From Haliotis asinina (lineage: Eukaryota > Mollusca > Gastropoda > Lepetellida > Haliotidae), in NCBI RefSeq assembly GCF_037392515.1, contig NC_090295.1, forward strand, positions 18,988,001-19,052,000: a DNA stretch of 64,000 nucleotides. Reading direction: 5' to 3'. The position numbers and the translations under genes were made by a program. The notes below the pieces were generated by a model that was not told the origin of the DNA, searched no databases, and saw nothing but the letters and a program-made list of their open reading frames with translations. The stretch's first letter is position 1, and the number at the start of each line of letters is the position of its first letter. Positions 35,160-48,149 of this stretch are shown here, one piece after another.

Positions 35160-36049
35160 GTGACGAGCTAACGTATTAAGTACAATCCATTTGATTTCAT
35201 TTTAGACAGATGCACTGCTCACTAACACAAAATCTAATAACCACAACAAACCCATATTTTCCACAGTCGCATGAAATCGATAAACCAAGTTTAATGATTT
35301 AAACACTCGATTCAAAACGAAGTTTATTAACAAACGATCATTATATTGTTGTCAATTTTTGTCGTATTTTTTAAGATGGGGACAACTTGTTGGTGGAACA
35401 GTCAGGTGTGCCAGCTGCGCATGTGGAATGTAAATTTCACCACACACGAGTGTTCTATACCTAGCTGAATTCCAGTGTGGAAAGGTAGTGATGAAAAACA
35501 GGAACATGTTTAACACGTTTTACATTTTGCACCTGGTTTAGGTTTTGATTAACATATTCATTTCTCTTAAAAGTCTTTTGTTGGAAATGAATGGCATGCC
35601 TTTGATATACATTACAAATTCTTTCAAATCGCGATTGTCAAGACTTTTCACTAAAACTTATTTCGCAAACTTAGTTCTCTAAAATGCGTCGTGTTGACTT
35701 CTGACAAGTCTTTACTTTACTTTACATCAAAATTGTAGTTGCTGATTTAAAGAACAATTAAAGATTGTTTGTCTGTCTGTATTGAACAAGACTTGCTTCC
35801 AACGTTGCTTTTACCGTTACGCTGCACCCAGCTAAGGGGCCAAGTCTATCTAGCGTCAATTGTTTAGTTCTCTACTGATGCCAATATCCTACGGAATATT
35901 ATCTTATGTTAGTTTTCATCTTCTTTACCGACACACTATTGAGGTGACATAGGGTTTAACGTCGTACTGGAAAATATCAGACTCATGGCGACGTGAATGC
36001 GTGTGTATGTGTGGCTGCTTATACTAGCCAAGACTTCGCCTGGTTTAAT
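35160..36049. other. Intergenic, right end of U2, no gene seen
   Basis: Collinear with 16340-17173. Confidence 0.5.
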
Positions 36050-36898
36050 AGTCCTAGCTCACTGAGACACCACGAGGCAGTTAATCACAAATGATATTGA
36101 ATATCTTTCTTAGACACATTATAGCCCGAGCCGTCCTTGCTGTACCCATACCCTCAGCGCCACACATGGACCAAGAAGTACCATATTTTAACGTCTTTTT
36201 GTATGACACGGCCGGAGTTACGCTCTTCAAAGGGACCGACATACTGCTATGGTTCATTTGTTCGAGTCTCCATTGATATCTTAATATTCCATTAACGTTG
36301 AACCGGAATGTCGTCAGAATGGGAAATTCTGGAGAATACTGGAAATTCGGCCTGATATGAAAAACGTTTTTATCAAATTCCGAACGCATTCCATCTATTC
36401 GAATGAATTATTGTAAAATTCCCGTTTATAGTGAACATGTCGATCGAGATACATTCGGTGTGGAAAAATATCACCCGCCATTTGAGGTACATTCGAACTG
36501 CATTCTAAGCATTTTAACTGCATTCTCTTTGCACTCTAACTGTATTGTAAATATTCTAGACATACACGAGGGAGAAAAAAAAAGAAAAGTCACTTCAAAT
36601 TTTATTTTAACATTCCCTCTCGAATGACTTCGAATTTTGGATTTATTTATGTGACTGATTCTCCTTGATTTTTGACAGTTTGTCATTTCGGTATAAGAGT
36701 GAAGGAGTCTTAAGGTGAAGCACCTTCGGGATACGACACGACGTTGTCGACCATCAATCACATACCCTGGGCACGTCACTAGACACATAAAACAAACTTT
36801 AAGGATATTTGGTATGTAAGAACTTAAGAACCTAGAGGGTTGTACTTACAGTAGTGATAGTAGTGTTCGTCACATGAATGTTGCATGAACTAATCGAA

Positions 36899-37018
36899 CA
36901 CGTGATTGTTGAGAGGTCGTATATATTTAATTTTCAATCCGTAAATTTACTGACTGCATAAACGTGTCATCTGAGCGTTACAGCTGCATCACGTGACCGT
37001 CCCCTGAGTGTATAAAAG
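36899..37018 (+). promoter_or_regulatory. Promoter of copy 3 (two E-boxes and TATA box)
   Basis: CACGTG at 36899-36904 and 36990-36995, TATAAAAG at 37011-37018. Confidence 0.75.
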
Positions 37019-37087
37019 AGAAACGGTTCGAAAAGGAGTTTATCCGAGAAATTCTCACAGATACATCTACAACGAAACACTTCCAGA

Positions 37088-38654
37088 ATGATCCTACAAG
37101 TAGTACTATTCCTCGCTTGCCTGTCTGGTGCCATTGCCGGTGTCTGTTGTCCTCCATCCCGTTTCAACGCATTCCAGTACGTCACCAGTGTCAACTCTAC
37201 CACAAGAATACGTGTAAGTATAGATTTCTGTTAATCTTCCTTGGCTTATGAAGAAACTCACTCCTTTTCGTAGACTGAATCTGCGTGGGGATGGGCGGTC
37301 CAATAGTCTAGAGGTTAAAGAGTTAGCTCGTCACTCCTAAGACTCAGGATCGATCGGGCATAATGGGTACACGTGGGTAAAATGTGCGAAGACCACTTTT
37401 GGTGTACCCGTCGTGAAATGTTGTTAAAAGTGGCGTAAAACCATACGTAGCACACACTGACTGGCATGGCGATATAATGTCATCCTATTTTGAAATCATC
37501 TTTACCATTATGAAGCAGAAAATTAAAATATAGCAGGAAAGAATCTTTTGATTTGTCATGTTTTGGCACACTCATTGACCGACAGAGTGACCGTATTCTT
37601 AAGAGAGAGGAGCGTTATCTGAATGCTTGTTGTCTTGCAGTATAGTGCATGAATTGTTATTGTTATAATCGTAACGTATAACGTCAGGCGTTCTTTCAAA
37701 AATCGGTCCCTGTACCGACAATTGCCATTATCAACCCATAGGCCCCGAGGGTCCACTGAATAACGTTTACATTTGTATCTTACCGAACGAATCAGTGTTA
37801 ATTTTGATCTGTTTGAAGCATGGCTATCGGATCGTACATATGTCTGCATGTGAGAATCAAACGATTCAAATCTTGCATCTAGCTGTTTTCTCCGCAAATA
37901 TGGTCCTAGCACAACCACCGCGTTGTAATTGCCCTTTTTAATATTCACAACGACTACATTGTCAAAAATGTATTTATTAGGATGAGAGCCAAATCTTGTC
38001 ATAGACACAGTTAAATTTTGGAAGGGAAACAAGAGAAATATATATCTCTCTTCCAACGAATTGCATTCGCAAAATATCAATAATTTCCGTAAATCAAGCG
38101 TATTTATTAGGATGAGAGGCAAATCTTGTCATAGGCACAGTTAAATTTTGGAAGGGAAACAAGAGAAATATATATCTCCCTTCCAACGAATTGCATTCGC
38201 AAAATATCAATAATTTCCGTAAATCAAGCGTGATTCAGTGTTATTGGAGATAAAGAAATACTTCCACAAATAAGTTCCTACTTGGATTTGGGTACATTGC
38301 AATGTACCTCGCTCGTTAGAGGCTTACATTGAAAATAACAAAAGAGCGCTTAGCCAATCTGCAAATGACATTTAGGTGTGAGATACGATAACATAAATAA
38401 GCTTTGGGTTTTTTTTTATCCTCTTTATTACATCATAGGCTGGTACAAAAACCACCTGGGTAATCGTATCTGTGTTTATTGTTTCATTAGTGAATAATAT
38501 GTTTCTTATCATTCAGGATGTTTTGTTTTCTACTTAATTCATGTATTCAAATCTGTATAGAATTGGAAAAGACCAGAGTTCGTGAGATCTGCAGCTGTGT
38601 CATTAATTAAAAAGAAAATTGCACTAGGAAACGTGATTAACAGTGTCATCATAA

Positions 38655-38714
<60 letters not shown>

Positions 38715-41475
38715 GTATACACACACACGTACTGCAATTTCGCTGAGTACAACGTGAAACATACTGAGAAATAAACAGAGGATCACAGAAAAAAATCCTT
38801 TAATATTTTCCAGTGTTATTGTTAATATCTGGACTAAGAGGTAAAGCATTTAGAAACAGGTGTGGCATGTATCTTGTTCCAGGCTGTACTAGGCATTACT
38901 ACAGCATTGTAACTGTTGGGGACACCAGAAACATGCTTCACACATTGTACCCATGCATTGATTGGAACCTGTGTATTCGGAGTAACAAACGAATGCTTCA
39001 ACCACTATGCTACAATACCGCCCCTGTTCAGGGCTGAAGCATTGACACTGTAATTGGGAGTTCTTGAAATGCCATGGCCACCTTTGGATTTGCATGAACT
39101 TTTTCACCAAATTTCTTTATTCATATATTTCTACGATGACATTATCTCCTGGACACATGTTTTCAGGGCTTGTATTACATGGTCTACGACGGTCCCAACG
39201 AACGATACCTTCTCACTGGCGACCGCCTTAAGAATTTATACGGCACAACCAAAGTAATCTACGACTACAAGAAGGTGAGGGGACAAACGATGTGCTTTAC
39301 GACTGGACTTGATTGATTGTTTGTTTGACGCCGCACTCGACAATATTTCATCTGTTTTGATCGGAAGTGGATCATGCAATCCAGTGATCAACTGCATGAA
39401 CATTGATCGTCGCAGTTGGCATACCATGGCATGTGTCAACCAAATCTGTGAAACTGGATCCATGATAAACTGCAGCATGGTATCCCAGTGCAAAACAACG
39501 AAACAGTTTAACTTACTTTTATGTAACTTTCTTTCGTTCCTTTGTTTTTAAGGGTGAAGATTATTCTCTTAATTATTTTCAATTTCAAGACATATACGTC
39601 TCTCTTTGATGATAATTATGACTATAAGTCTATGTCAAAAAGAGTCTTTGTTTAACATTTCGAAACAATATTGTTTGCTTACAGGGAATCGCTTACAATA
39701 TCGACGTGCAGAAACGCTCTTGTACAACATTCCCCCTTCATGGAAAATTCGAGGATCAGGAGAGCGTTTGTGTTCCACGTAAGTCATTTCAAAGTATATG
39801 TTTCAATATTCTGTCCATAGAACACAACCTTCGATCAAAATTTAGAGTAGACATCCCATTAATTTGAATTTCTGAAGAGCACACTAAAACGGCCGTGTAA
39901 CGTTAGGAATAGATTGTGTGTCGTCACACCATCAATCACTTGTTTACCTGGCATAGATGGCCTGTCGGCGGAAAATTGGTACTTGGAGAGATAAATCATG
40001 TGATTATCCGGGGTAGTAATGATCAGAATGTAAATATATACATGCACTTAATAGATGAAAACGATTTACGACTTCTTTTAGATTGCAAGAACATTGATGA
40101 TTCATTTGTGACCAATAATTTATATTTCGAAGTCTTCCTAGAATATTGTGTCAAACAACAAACAAACAACAAACAAACAACAAAGAAACCACCCATATAT
40201 GAAATGATCGCATCCTGTCTTGAATTCAAAATTGCCGCTGTTCACTAAGCGGAAAATGGGTACCCGGCGGGTGCCGTTTACCACTGTCCTTCTAACACCG
40301 AACGGACTGCTTGGGTTATTCGAGGTTTTAACTGCACGCTTTGGTCAAGATATTAAGTTATATTTACTCAATATGGGATTATTATCGTTATCTTAACTAA
40401 TAATATTTAATCTCAGGCGACGCTGTGTACACCAGTCGTTCAGCATATGGCTTCGATCAAGGCGCGCTCCCTTCATGGTCATACGAGTACAACAGGACCC
40501 ATCCCGACGGGAGGAACCAGAATATCGTGACAACTGTGACGAAGGAAAACTGCATACCAATAGTCACCACAACGATCTCCACAGACGCAGCAGGTTGGTA
40601 TAGGGGAGTTAGGGGTGAATGAGTGTGTGAGTGTGTTTAGTTTTACCCCGCTTTTAGCAATATTCCAGTAACATCAAGGCGGGTGACACCAGAAATGGGT
40701 TTCACACATTGCAGCCATGTGGGGATTCGAACCTGGGTTTTCCGCGTGACAAGTTGACGCTTAACCAGTTGACTTACCGATAGTAGTTAATATTTAGCGT
40801 CACATCGCAACATTTTAAAAGTAATAAATTCAGAGTGCAAAAACCTGTCGTCTATGAACAGTAAAATATGTAGTTTTACTTTATTATAAAGAATAGTTTG
40901 ACAAGCTCAAATTTATTAAAACTGGTGTCACTTGCTTAATCATTTCCAAACTTGCTTGAGGCCATACGGGCTTATATTACTTTTTCAACCTGCATGGTCC
41001 CCAGCCGGATTTACATAAGCACTTCGGCAGTATGGGTGAGTGAGGGGTGAAAGGAGAGTTTACTGAGTGGGTGACCGCAATACTTAGTGAGTGAGTGTTT
41101 GACTGAGCTGTCATTAGGACAGTGGTCCAGCAAATAAAGTCATCAAGGCTTGGATTAGAACTGGTCTTCACTGACCTATGTTGGTCGTAAGAGGCGACTA
41201 ACGATATTAACTGGTCAGGATCACTCACTTGCTTGACATATGCCGTCGTATCCCAAATACGGAGTTAAATGTTGGTGAAGTCACGATTATTTACAGACCA
41301 CTGTCACATAGTTTGAATATAACCGAGGGCAGCGTTAAACAATAAACAGAAAGTCAAACTAATATACACTTTCTCTCCAGGAGGAAACTCTCTTCACATT
41401 CTCGGATACAACGACTTCTATCCAGGCATCCGAGATATCAGCATGTTGGAAATTCCGTCATACTGCCGTGCCTGA
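37088..41475 (+). CDS. EPDR: Ependymin-related protein, copy 3, intact
   Basis: Exons 37088-37213, 39167-39274, 39685-39778, 40417-40593 and 41381-41475 give 199 residues. Exon 1 is 6 bp shorter than in the sisters, removing two residues between the signal peptide and the CC pair (GAIAGVCC instead of GAIASTGVCC), which may shift signal cleavage slightly. All six mature cysteines and both sequons (NST at 36, NRT at 135) are kept. Exon 4 is of the copy 1 type (TSRSAYGFDQGALPSW), unlike copies 2 and 4. The final exon and 3' region are of the copy 4 type (GIRDISMLEIPSYCRA, with CCG rather than CAG in the codon context of Ile-Arg). This mixed ancestry suggests exchange between copies. Expected product: a secreted glycoprotein. 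Confidence 0.92.
37288..37465 (+). mobile_element. tRNA-derived SINE (family A), intron 1 of copy 3
   Basis: A-box-like TAGTCTAGAGG and a weakened B-box. Tail AAAAGTGGCGTAAAAC. Confidence 0.78.
37971..38230. repeat. Tandem duplication of 130 bp, intron 1 of copy 3
   Basis: 37971-38100 and 38101-38230 are near-identical, each starting TATTTATTAGGATGAGAG. Copy 4 has this segment once, so the duplication is recent and private to copy 3. Confidence 0.95.
38656..38711. repeat. (AC)n microsatellite, intron 1 of copy 3
   Basis: About 27 CA units. Confidence 0.97.
38912..39030 (-). mobile_element. SINE family A head fragment, intron 1 of copy 3
   Basis: Same site as in copies 2 and 4 (GGGGACACCAGAAACATGC to ACAATACCGCCCC). 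Confidence 0.65.
39308..39465 (-). mobile_element. SINE family B fragment, intron 2 of copy 3
   Basis: Collinear with 2123-2290. Confidence 0.65.
40005..40345 (+). other. Open intronic segments, intron 3 of copy 3
   Basis: The IRGSNDQNVNIYMHLIDEND frame stays open, but its acceptor and the AW start are deleted here. The second segment has a TAA where copy 2 reads a Tyr codon. This supports a relic rather than a used exon. Confidence 0.35.
40632..40770 (-). mobile_element. SINE family A, intron 4 of copy 3
   Basis: Collinear with 3262-3396, with GGGGATTCGAACCTGGG intact. Confidence 0.75.
41145..41335 (+). mobile_element. SINE family B, intron 4 of copy 3
   Basis: Forward-oriented, with an internal deletion of the segment between the CAAATACGGAG and GTGAAGTCACG blocks. 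Confidence 0.72.
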
Positions 41476-41479
41476 TACT

Positions 41480-42303
41480 GTAAGTAAATCGAAAATAAAG
41501 ACCGCTTTTGGTAATCCAGTGAGTCCAGTGCAGCAGATTGTAACATATCACTCAATAATATACATACAAACATTCACTGTGTGAAAAAAAATAACAATGT
41601 TTCAACGAACATCATATATCCACATTTCTGTAACTGACACAAATGTAATACCAAATACTATACCGGATTAGATTTGGTCTTCGGATTAGAATAGGTCTTC
41701 AGTAACCCATGATAATGAGAAGCGACTAACGGGATCCGGTGGTCAGGCTCGACTGACTTGGTTGACAGACGTCATCGTTTTCCAGATGCGTAGATTGATG
41801 CTTGTGCTGTTGATCACTGGATTGTTTGGTCCACACGCGATTACAGACAGCTACCATGTAGCTGGAATTTTGCAGATACGGCGTAAAGCTTTGCACTCAA
41901 TCGCAAATTGAGTAGTATTAAATACTTCCTTTTCTTGCTATGGCAGATTCAACATAAACGTATTCTTTTTCTGTGTCACCCATTCAATATAATTAGACAC
42001 ACTCTTGCGACCCAAACATTTGTGAATTAATTCCATGCACTAATATTTTTATTTCAAGACAGCACATGGTACTACATTTGATTAAGCTCATGAATGTGGT
42101 ACAATTTAACATCTAAAAACGACTTTCGTACAAAAATACCCCAGTGGTTAATCGGGCTCGATTTTCCATATGGGTACAGTATGTAACTAGGATGTACATG
42201 AGCCTATGTATTTTTTTTTCTGTTTCAGATTATTCCGGAAAAGAACGACCAGGAACTCTCGTGCGTCTCTATGAAAATCACTATGTTTTTTTATATCATT
42301 AAA
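41480..42303 (+). other. 3' UTR intron, exon and poly(A) signal of copy 3
   Basis: Donor GTAAGT at 41480, acceptor CTGTTTCAG ending at 42228. The poly(A) signal is ATTAAA at 42298-42303, a weaker variant than the AATAAA of the other copies. SINE family B lies at 41668-41895 and a family A remnant at 42139-42185. Confidence 0.58.
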
Positions 42304-42499
42304 TCTATTAGGGATGGCAATATTGTGGAAATCCGTAGATTTAAATGCAAATTAATTGACCCTGGACCCTGTTATCGCATATGTCTCTCCATACCCCCAG
42401 CTGACTTTCAGCTGAAATTTTTTTCACCCCTTGCCATCCCTGTAAAAATACGAAAATGTGTCTTATTTTGTATTCATGCTTATCGAGAATGCAACACGT

Positions 42500-42690
42500 C
42501 TCAGAATCGGAGCCATACAATCCTGTGAACAACAGCATGAGCATCGAAATCAGCAGGTGGTATACGATGGCATGTGTCAATCAAGTCAGCGAACCAGACC
42601 ATCTGATCCCATTAGTGGCCTCTTACGACAAGCATAAGCTACTGAAGATCAATTTTAACGAGGATCTTCACGGGTGCTATGTGCAATCAT
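42500..42690 (-). mobile_element. SINE family B fragment, 3' flank of copy 3
   Basis: Collinear with 5210-5400. Confidence 0.7.
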
Positions 42691-42825
42691 ATGTTTGAAC
42701 AGTTTCCTCTTCAACTTGGAAGGCACAAACTCTAAGGAAGTTTACATCACTGTATACGTCACTACTTAGGCCTGGCTACTCAAGGAAACATTTAACTAAA
42801 GCAATACCCTGCACACCTAAATCTC

Positions 42826-42955
42826 CAAGAGTGAGTGAGAAAGTGTAGTTTTACACCACTTTTAGCAATATTTAGGCAATGCAGGGGCATTGTACCCTTG
42901 TGGGGTGATCAAACCCGGGTCAGTCATTACCACCGAAGCTTTAGCCACTGTGCAA
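42826..42955 (-). mobile_element. SINE family A fragment, 3' flank of copy 3
   Basis: Starts GAGTGAGTGAGAAAG. The middle is shortened and a B-box relic is in ATCAAACCCGGGTC. Confidence 0.68.
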
Positions 42956-42959
42956 CCCC

Positions 42960-45900
42960 AACGAACCTAAATCTTCAAGAACAATTAGCATGTGAACAAA
43001 TTATCTGAGCGTGTAACACAAGTCAAAACAGTGAGAATACAACAATCTCGTTGCCAGTTGACTAGGTTCCGTCCTATTGGGCAACCTGTAATGCAAAAAC
43101 CAGTCCTGAATTTAAGACTAATTCATATATCTGGATTCATAAATATTAATCATTATGATCCGGTACACGTGAGCACTTGTATATTCCTTCAACACTACAC
43201 TCCTTCTGATCCTTTCCAACACGTCGTACAGCGTGCACTGTCGTACAGCGAACTCTTACAAACGGAAACCTGGAAATCTCAAAACGAAGCTCTGTCGCTA
43301 GAAGGGTTTGCTAGTCTGGTACGGAAATGACATTATATCAATCTCATTGTGCAGTATAGAACTACACTGAGTAAGCGTAACACATAACAAACACATAATA
43401 GATGGAACTAGCGAGCTAGATGCATTGTGAATCATTTTACGTCCACATCAAACAGTGACAATCTGTGACGTCTTAGTTATGGGCTTTAGTCTGTTTACAA
43501 TGAAAACGTACCAATGAATTTCACTTTAAGCACAAAAGTAAAAACGTCTGGTAAAGTGGATCACAGAATTTTATTCATCTTCCGCTAACAGTTGTTTCAG
43601 AAACGATCATAAGTTCAAGTCGGTATTCTTGGTTTGTATTACAAGGGCGTAATCACAGTAACTGGAACAGTTAAAAACAGGCACGTGCGGTACATGATGA
43701 GTGTTGACTTAGACCAACGCTACTACCCATTTCATTGATTGGTGTTTCATTGAGTGTGCATACCCCTTGTAGTACAAACCACTAGCGGCCATTCGAACCT
43801 ATGAAACCTTTTGATCACAAGTTGAATATAATTCTTACATTTATATGTTCAGTTGGCTAGCTAAAATTGTGAGGATTCGCAGTGTTTATTTTCACTTTAT
43901 TTGATTTCCATTTTTGTCTAACCCAATAATCTCCAACTTAATAAACACTGTTTATTATCAAAGCTTTGCCATTAGGTTAGAATGAACATAATTGAATGTA
44001 GTTTTCAAAATATTTGTCTATTTCTTTTTAGAAATTCGAAAATATATTTCTGCACCCTAAACGGGTATTTGTGGGTTCACAGGGATTTGTATCGCTCAGA
44101 AACGTCGTTGAAAAGGTGTATAGACCCTACCCTAGTGCTATATAAAAGGAAAGGGATGTAACGAAGAAACCACCCAATCCTCGATCAAAGTTACAGGTCA
44201 CCGCTTAAAATAATTTTAAGGTCCCGTCGAGGCCAACGGATCGAAAGCCAGATGATTTCCTTACAAAGTAAGCTATAAATGGTAACAATCGGATCATTAT
44301 TTCAAAAGTTATACGCCACGAATCATCGAAAACATCTACCTCCGCAATTTCATGCCAAAGTCATACGGTGAAAACTCATCTTTTAAATTCGTTTATTAAG
44401 TCCAGCCACGTTGACAGCACCAAGTATCAAAGCATTATCGCAATTGTCTTTCTCTACGATTCAGACAACATGTATCCTCTAAACTCTACAAAGATTACAC
44501 ATTAGTCGTGGTGTTTCATGATCACACTGTGTTCCTGTCATTTAAACTAATGCATACTGTTCTCTCTCTAGCCGCTTATACATAAATGTCGAAATGTACT
44601 TGCAAGTATTACTTTCAGGATAACTCCCCAAATTTGCACCTCACTTGGGTGCATGGGGTTTATGTTAAAGTGAAATTCATCGATACATTTTCCCTGCAAA
44701 CAGACTATACACCTCGCCGTAAAAATAGAAACACTGTGTTATTAAAAGTTCAAATAAAAATTCATTTGTAAATACCATTTCCTTATAAAACAAGGAATTG
44801 GAATTCAGTGTAACCAGACATGTTTGTGGTGTCTATGTTCACTTTCACTCCAGAAAATTCGCATAGGCTGGAAAGTAGGTCATTGTCTGAGCATAAAGAT
44901 GCTCGATGTTTCGGGATGAATTTTCTCGTAATTCAGGGGGCGGTGTGGTAGACAAGTGGTCGGTTTGAGAGTGGTAATATATAAATCTCTGTGACAATGA
45001 GTTGAGGTTGTCACTAAATACATTTTACACAATGTTTACAGTTTTCCATACTCAGTAACCTTTTCTATCGCACGTGGGGAAACTCTCAAAGCATGCGCCG
45101 TTGACGCATGGTGCAGTCTCAGCCTCCAGTCGAAGGGCTTACTCGGCCAAGGTGTAATTTATTTCCTTCTGTTGTACTCTAACATTACTCTGTCTCACGT
45201 TCCTTGAACCAAACATTTTGCCATGGGTTCCTTTGCAATTTAAATAGATTTGTTTGGGACCATATATTTTATATATTAAGCATAATTTTGTCTCTTCTAA
45301 CGTGCACAGAAATGTGTAAATATATGGCTTCAATTCACTGGGTTTTATGACACATTTGTTAAATGCCACATGTAAATGCGACATGAAAATTGTTTAAGCT
45401 TGTCTTCACCGTCACCAACTAATGAAAAATGCAAACTTACCGCTATGCCATCGGAACGTTCCATATGCTGTCCAGTCATTATTGTATCCTGCCTGGGAAT
45501 GCCAACATATGTTTGTGGTTGTTTCAAATTCCTTACTAAATTCAACGATTTTTTGAAATGTTATATCTCATATGTTTATGATTGCTTAAATGAATCAGTC
45601 ACCAACCCACATAAGATGAAAATACACTTCCATGGCATATGCACAAAGCCATCTCTCTCACGGTGCAACACAGCTCTGACAAATTGGGCGCTAAAGGTTA
45701 GGGTGGATTTGTACAAATCTCTAAGGTAATCCTTTAAGTGATGTGAAGTTTTTAACAAGACTAATGTCATGAACTATAACAGATTTAAACACACACACTG
45801 CCGCTTTGGCTGTAGCTATATGGTAGGCTGTTCATGGTGGTTGTACGTGCGCCTCCATAGATCTTTCTAAACTAATGTCATGAATGGCGTGTTAAAGTGT

Positions 45901-46140
45901 CAAAGTGCTCGGCAACGCATTGGTGTATATTCTTTTAACAGCTATGGTCCTTCCTGCATGCATGCTCCCATGTTCAATGGAGTTCAGCCAACTCCCTGGG
46001 GAACACACAACATCTACTTGGCACACAGTTTGTTTTGGCTAAAAGTGGGTATAAAACATTAGAAACAAGACAGATATGCTGATTTGTATTGATTTCAAAT
46101 GAGTAGAACTACAAGGTAGGAGCATGCGAAATAGTAGACT
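42960..46140. other. Intergenic U3 with deletion junction, no gene seen
   Basis: At 44551-44554 (TGCA) the sequence jumps from the block before the Tc1 relic to the block after the foldback element. Bases 45370-45765 form a stretch shared with U4 (61345-61710) but absent from U1 and U2. It holds a 117-codon open frame on + with no recognisable family. Confidence 0.5.
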
Positions 46141-46149
46141 GTACGTTTT

Positions 46150-46215
46150 GTCAGAATAAAGTGTTATTGTCCTTCATCATCGTCCTGTCCTGCACTGTCA
46201 GTAACATAATAATAA

Positions 46216-46264
<49 letters not shown>

Positions 46265-46980
46265 CCAATGAGGTGCTGTAGCTATGGCTTGCTTTTGTAA
46301 AGTTTGGAAAACACATCATCAGACACACTGGTCGAGCCTTGTATTTTCTTCAGTAATTCACGTGTCTTTGGACCCCACAGCATATGGTGCAGATAAGTAA
46401 TAAATCAAGCATACGTCTCTTTTGCTCCCATGTTGCTGCTGCTGTTGCTGCTGCTGCTACTCCTTGAGAACTTCTCGTGAATGTCTTGTTTGAATATGAC
46501 GGGATTACTCATGGGCCCAAACATATTGTTTAGAGCATAAGGGACAGGGATGCAAGTCGGCAGTCCTACTACTAAAGACACATTTAGCCCTTCGTCTCTG
46601 TTTTCGCTAAAATCTCTTTTAGCTATTGACAACACTTTCTCTCTTCAACCTGGCTTTAGCCTGTTGAAGGACTTGTTGGGTGGGCGATGGGAGAAAAAAC
46701 GTGTCTGTAGAAGGGGGTAGATCCATCTTAACTTGCTTTTCGTAATAGATGACATAATCATCTACATTATTAAAGGGATTGGGATAGCGCTTGGTCTGCA
46801 AATAGTAATGTTGGCACATTTCTTAGAGACGTGGAATTGAACTAAAAATACAAAAATCTTAGGGTCTCCAGTATCTCCTGATCATTCTGCTGTTCCAGTT
46901 GAATATTGACTCTCAGGTTGCAGATCAAGTGTCACTGTCACGGCTAAACGGCTAGAGGAAGGTAGTGTGCGGAGGTATTT
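46150..46980 (-). mobile_element. Polinton-like fossil segments, U3
   Basis: Coding relics collinear with U1 9690-9900 joined to the part after 12060, without the ATPase-like section. It includes a (CAT)n tract at about 46219-46264. Broken. Confidence 0.35.
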
Positions 46981-47167
46981 TCCAACAGCTGTGCACTTAC
47001 CATGGCAAGAGACTTTCTTTTTTCTTATTCTTTAAAACATACGACTCAGTAAAACAAGAAATAAAACTGACCCGGTCTTACTCCATTATACCTTTGCCTC
47101 TACTACAGTATACTAAGCTTGCCTTGGTTTTTGTTGATGTTGTTATTTTCTCTAATATATAAATACA

Positions 47168-47420
47168 AGAGTGAGTGAGTGAGTAAGTGAGTTTAGTTTT
47201 ACGCCACACTCAGCAATATTCCAGCTATATGGCGGCGGTCTGTAAATAATCGAGTCCGGACCAGACAATTCAGGGTTAAACAGCATGAGCATCGATCTGC
47301 GCAATTGCGAACCGATGACATGTTTCAACCAAGTCAGCAAACCAGAATACCCTATCCCGTCACTCGTCTTTTACGACAAGCATAGCCTACTTTTAAGGCA
47401 AGCATGGTTTGCGCATGGTC
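47168..47420 (-). mobile_element. SINE family B, right part of U3
   Basis: Begins with GAGTGAGTGAGTAAGTGAG and TTTTACGCCACACTCAGC. Nearly complete. Confidence 0.78.
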
Positions 47421-47429
47421 TGTGTCAGA

Positions 47430-48140
47430 CCTCTCAGAACTCTCAGAACTCAGAACTCTTTATTTTCTAGAAACCGCCAACGGCGGTACATGAGATAAAA
47501 GTACATACATTTACAAGTACATTTAGAAGACAGCAGCTTACACGGTAGGAAGATAGCTATTTTTATTTTTATAAATGCGTTATTTCAGTAATTTAGAAAG
47601 GTTTTTATGGTTGCTTATGCTGGTAGTAGACAAGAGCTTTTTAAGGATTGACAAATTTGGAATCCTGGGTATTTTGTGTCCAGAGACTGTTGTTGCAGTT
47701 GGAGAAAAGCTTCACACCTGAATAAATAGTGAAACTCATCTCCAACAACGTTTGATACACAAAACGGACATTGTCGGTCTTCACGTGGAATACCCAACCG
47801 TCAGCCAGTCTCAATTGGCAAATTATGGTTAGATGTTCTAAACTTCAAAATAGGATAGTATATAGTGTTTGGAAGAAGAAGATATTTTTCTAAGATTGGT
47901 TGGGTTTTGAAGTATTTATAGTAATCCCCCTTAGAACGTGAATCAACTTGAGACGTCCAATTTGGAAAGAACTGCGCTCTGTAGGTGTTGTCGACCACTG
48001 AGACATGCCATGCCATGAGGGTGTCTCTACTCAGAATATTAATCGCTAATTCCTCCCAGTAGATAATTTTTATGTAGTTCACACGAGGTGTAGTACAATT
48101 GGAGTGAACCATTTGACCCACGTTTGGAAGGAATCCAGGC
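47430..48140 (-). mobile_element. LINE ORF2 C-terminus and 3' end, U3
   Basis: The longest readable version: WEELAINILSRDTLMAWHV, FFPNWTSQVD, YYKYFKTQPILEKYLLLP, KFRTSNHNLPIETG. The 3' UTR carries an AATAAAGAGTTCTGAG-type end. No reverse transcriptase domain remains. Confidence 0.82.
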
Positions 48141-48149
48141 CGTCGGCGC

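Larger units (their letters stand above)
17174..36049. repeat. Tandem duplication unit U2
   Basis: The longest unit, 18,876 bp. It holds intact copy 2, a complete foldback element, and two private insertions (26158-26388 and 30257-30841). Confidence 0.9.

Noticed and set aside
37556-38122. A 188-codon open frame on the - strand in intron 1 of copy 3
   Set aside because: It covers intronic sequence partly made of the 130-bp duplication, is not kept open in copy 4, and shows no domain pattern.
45376-45729. 117-codon frame on + shared by U3 and U4
   Set aside because: The U4 version is altered in frame and has no recognisable domain. I list it only as a stretch shared by two units.
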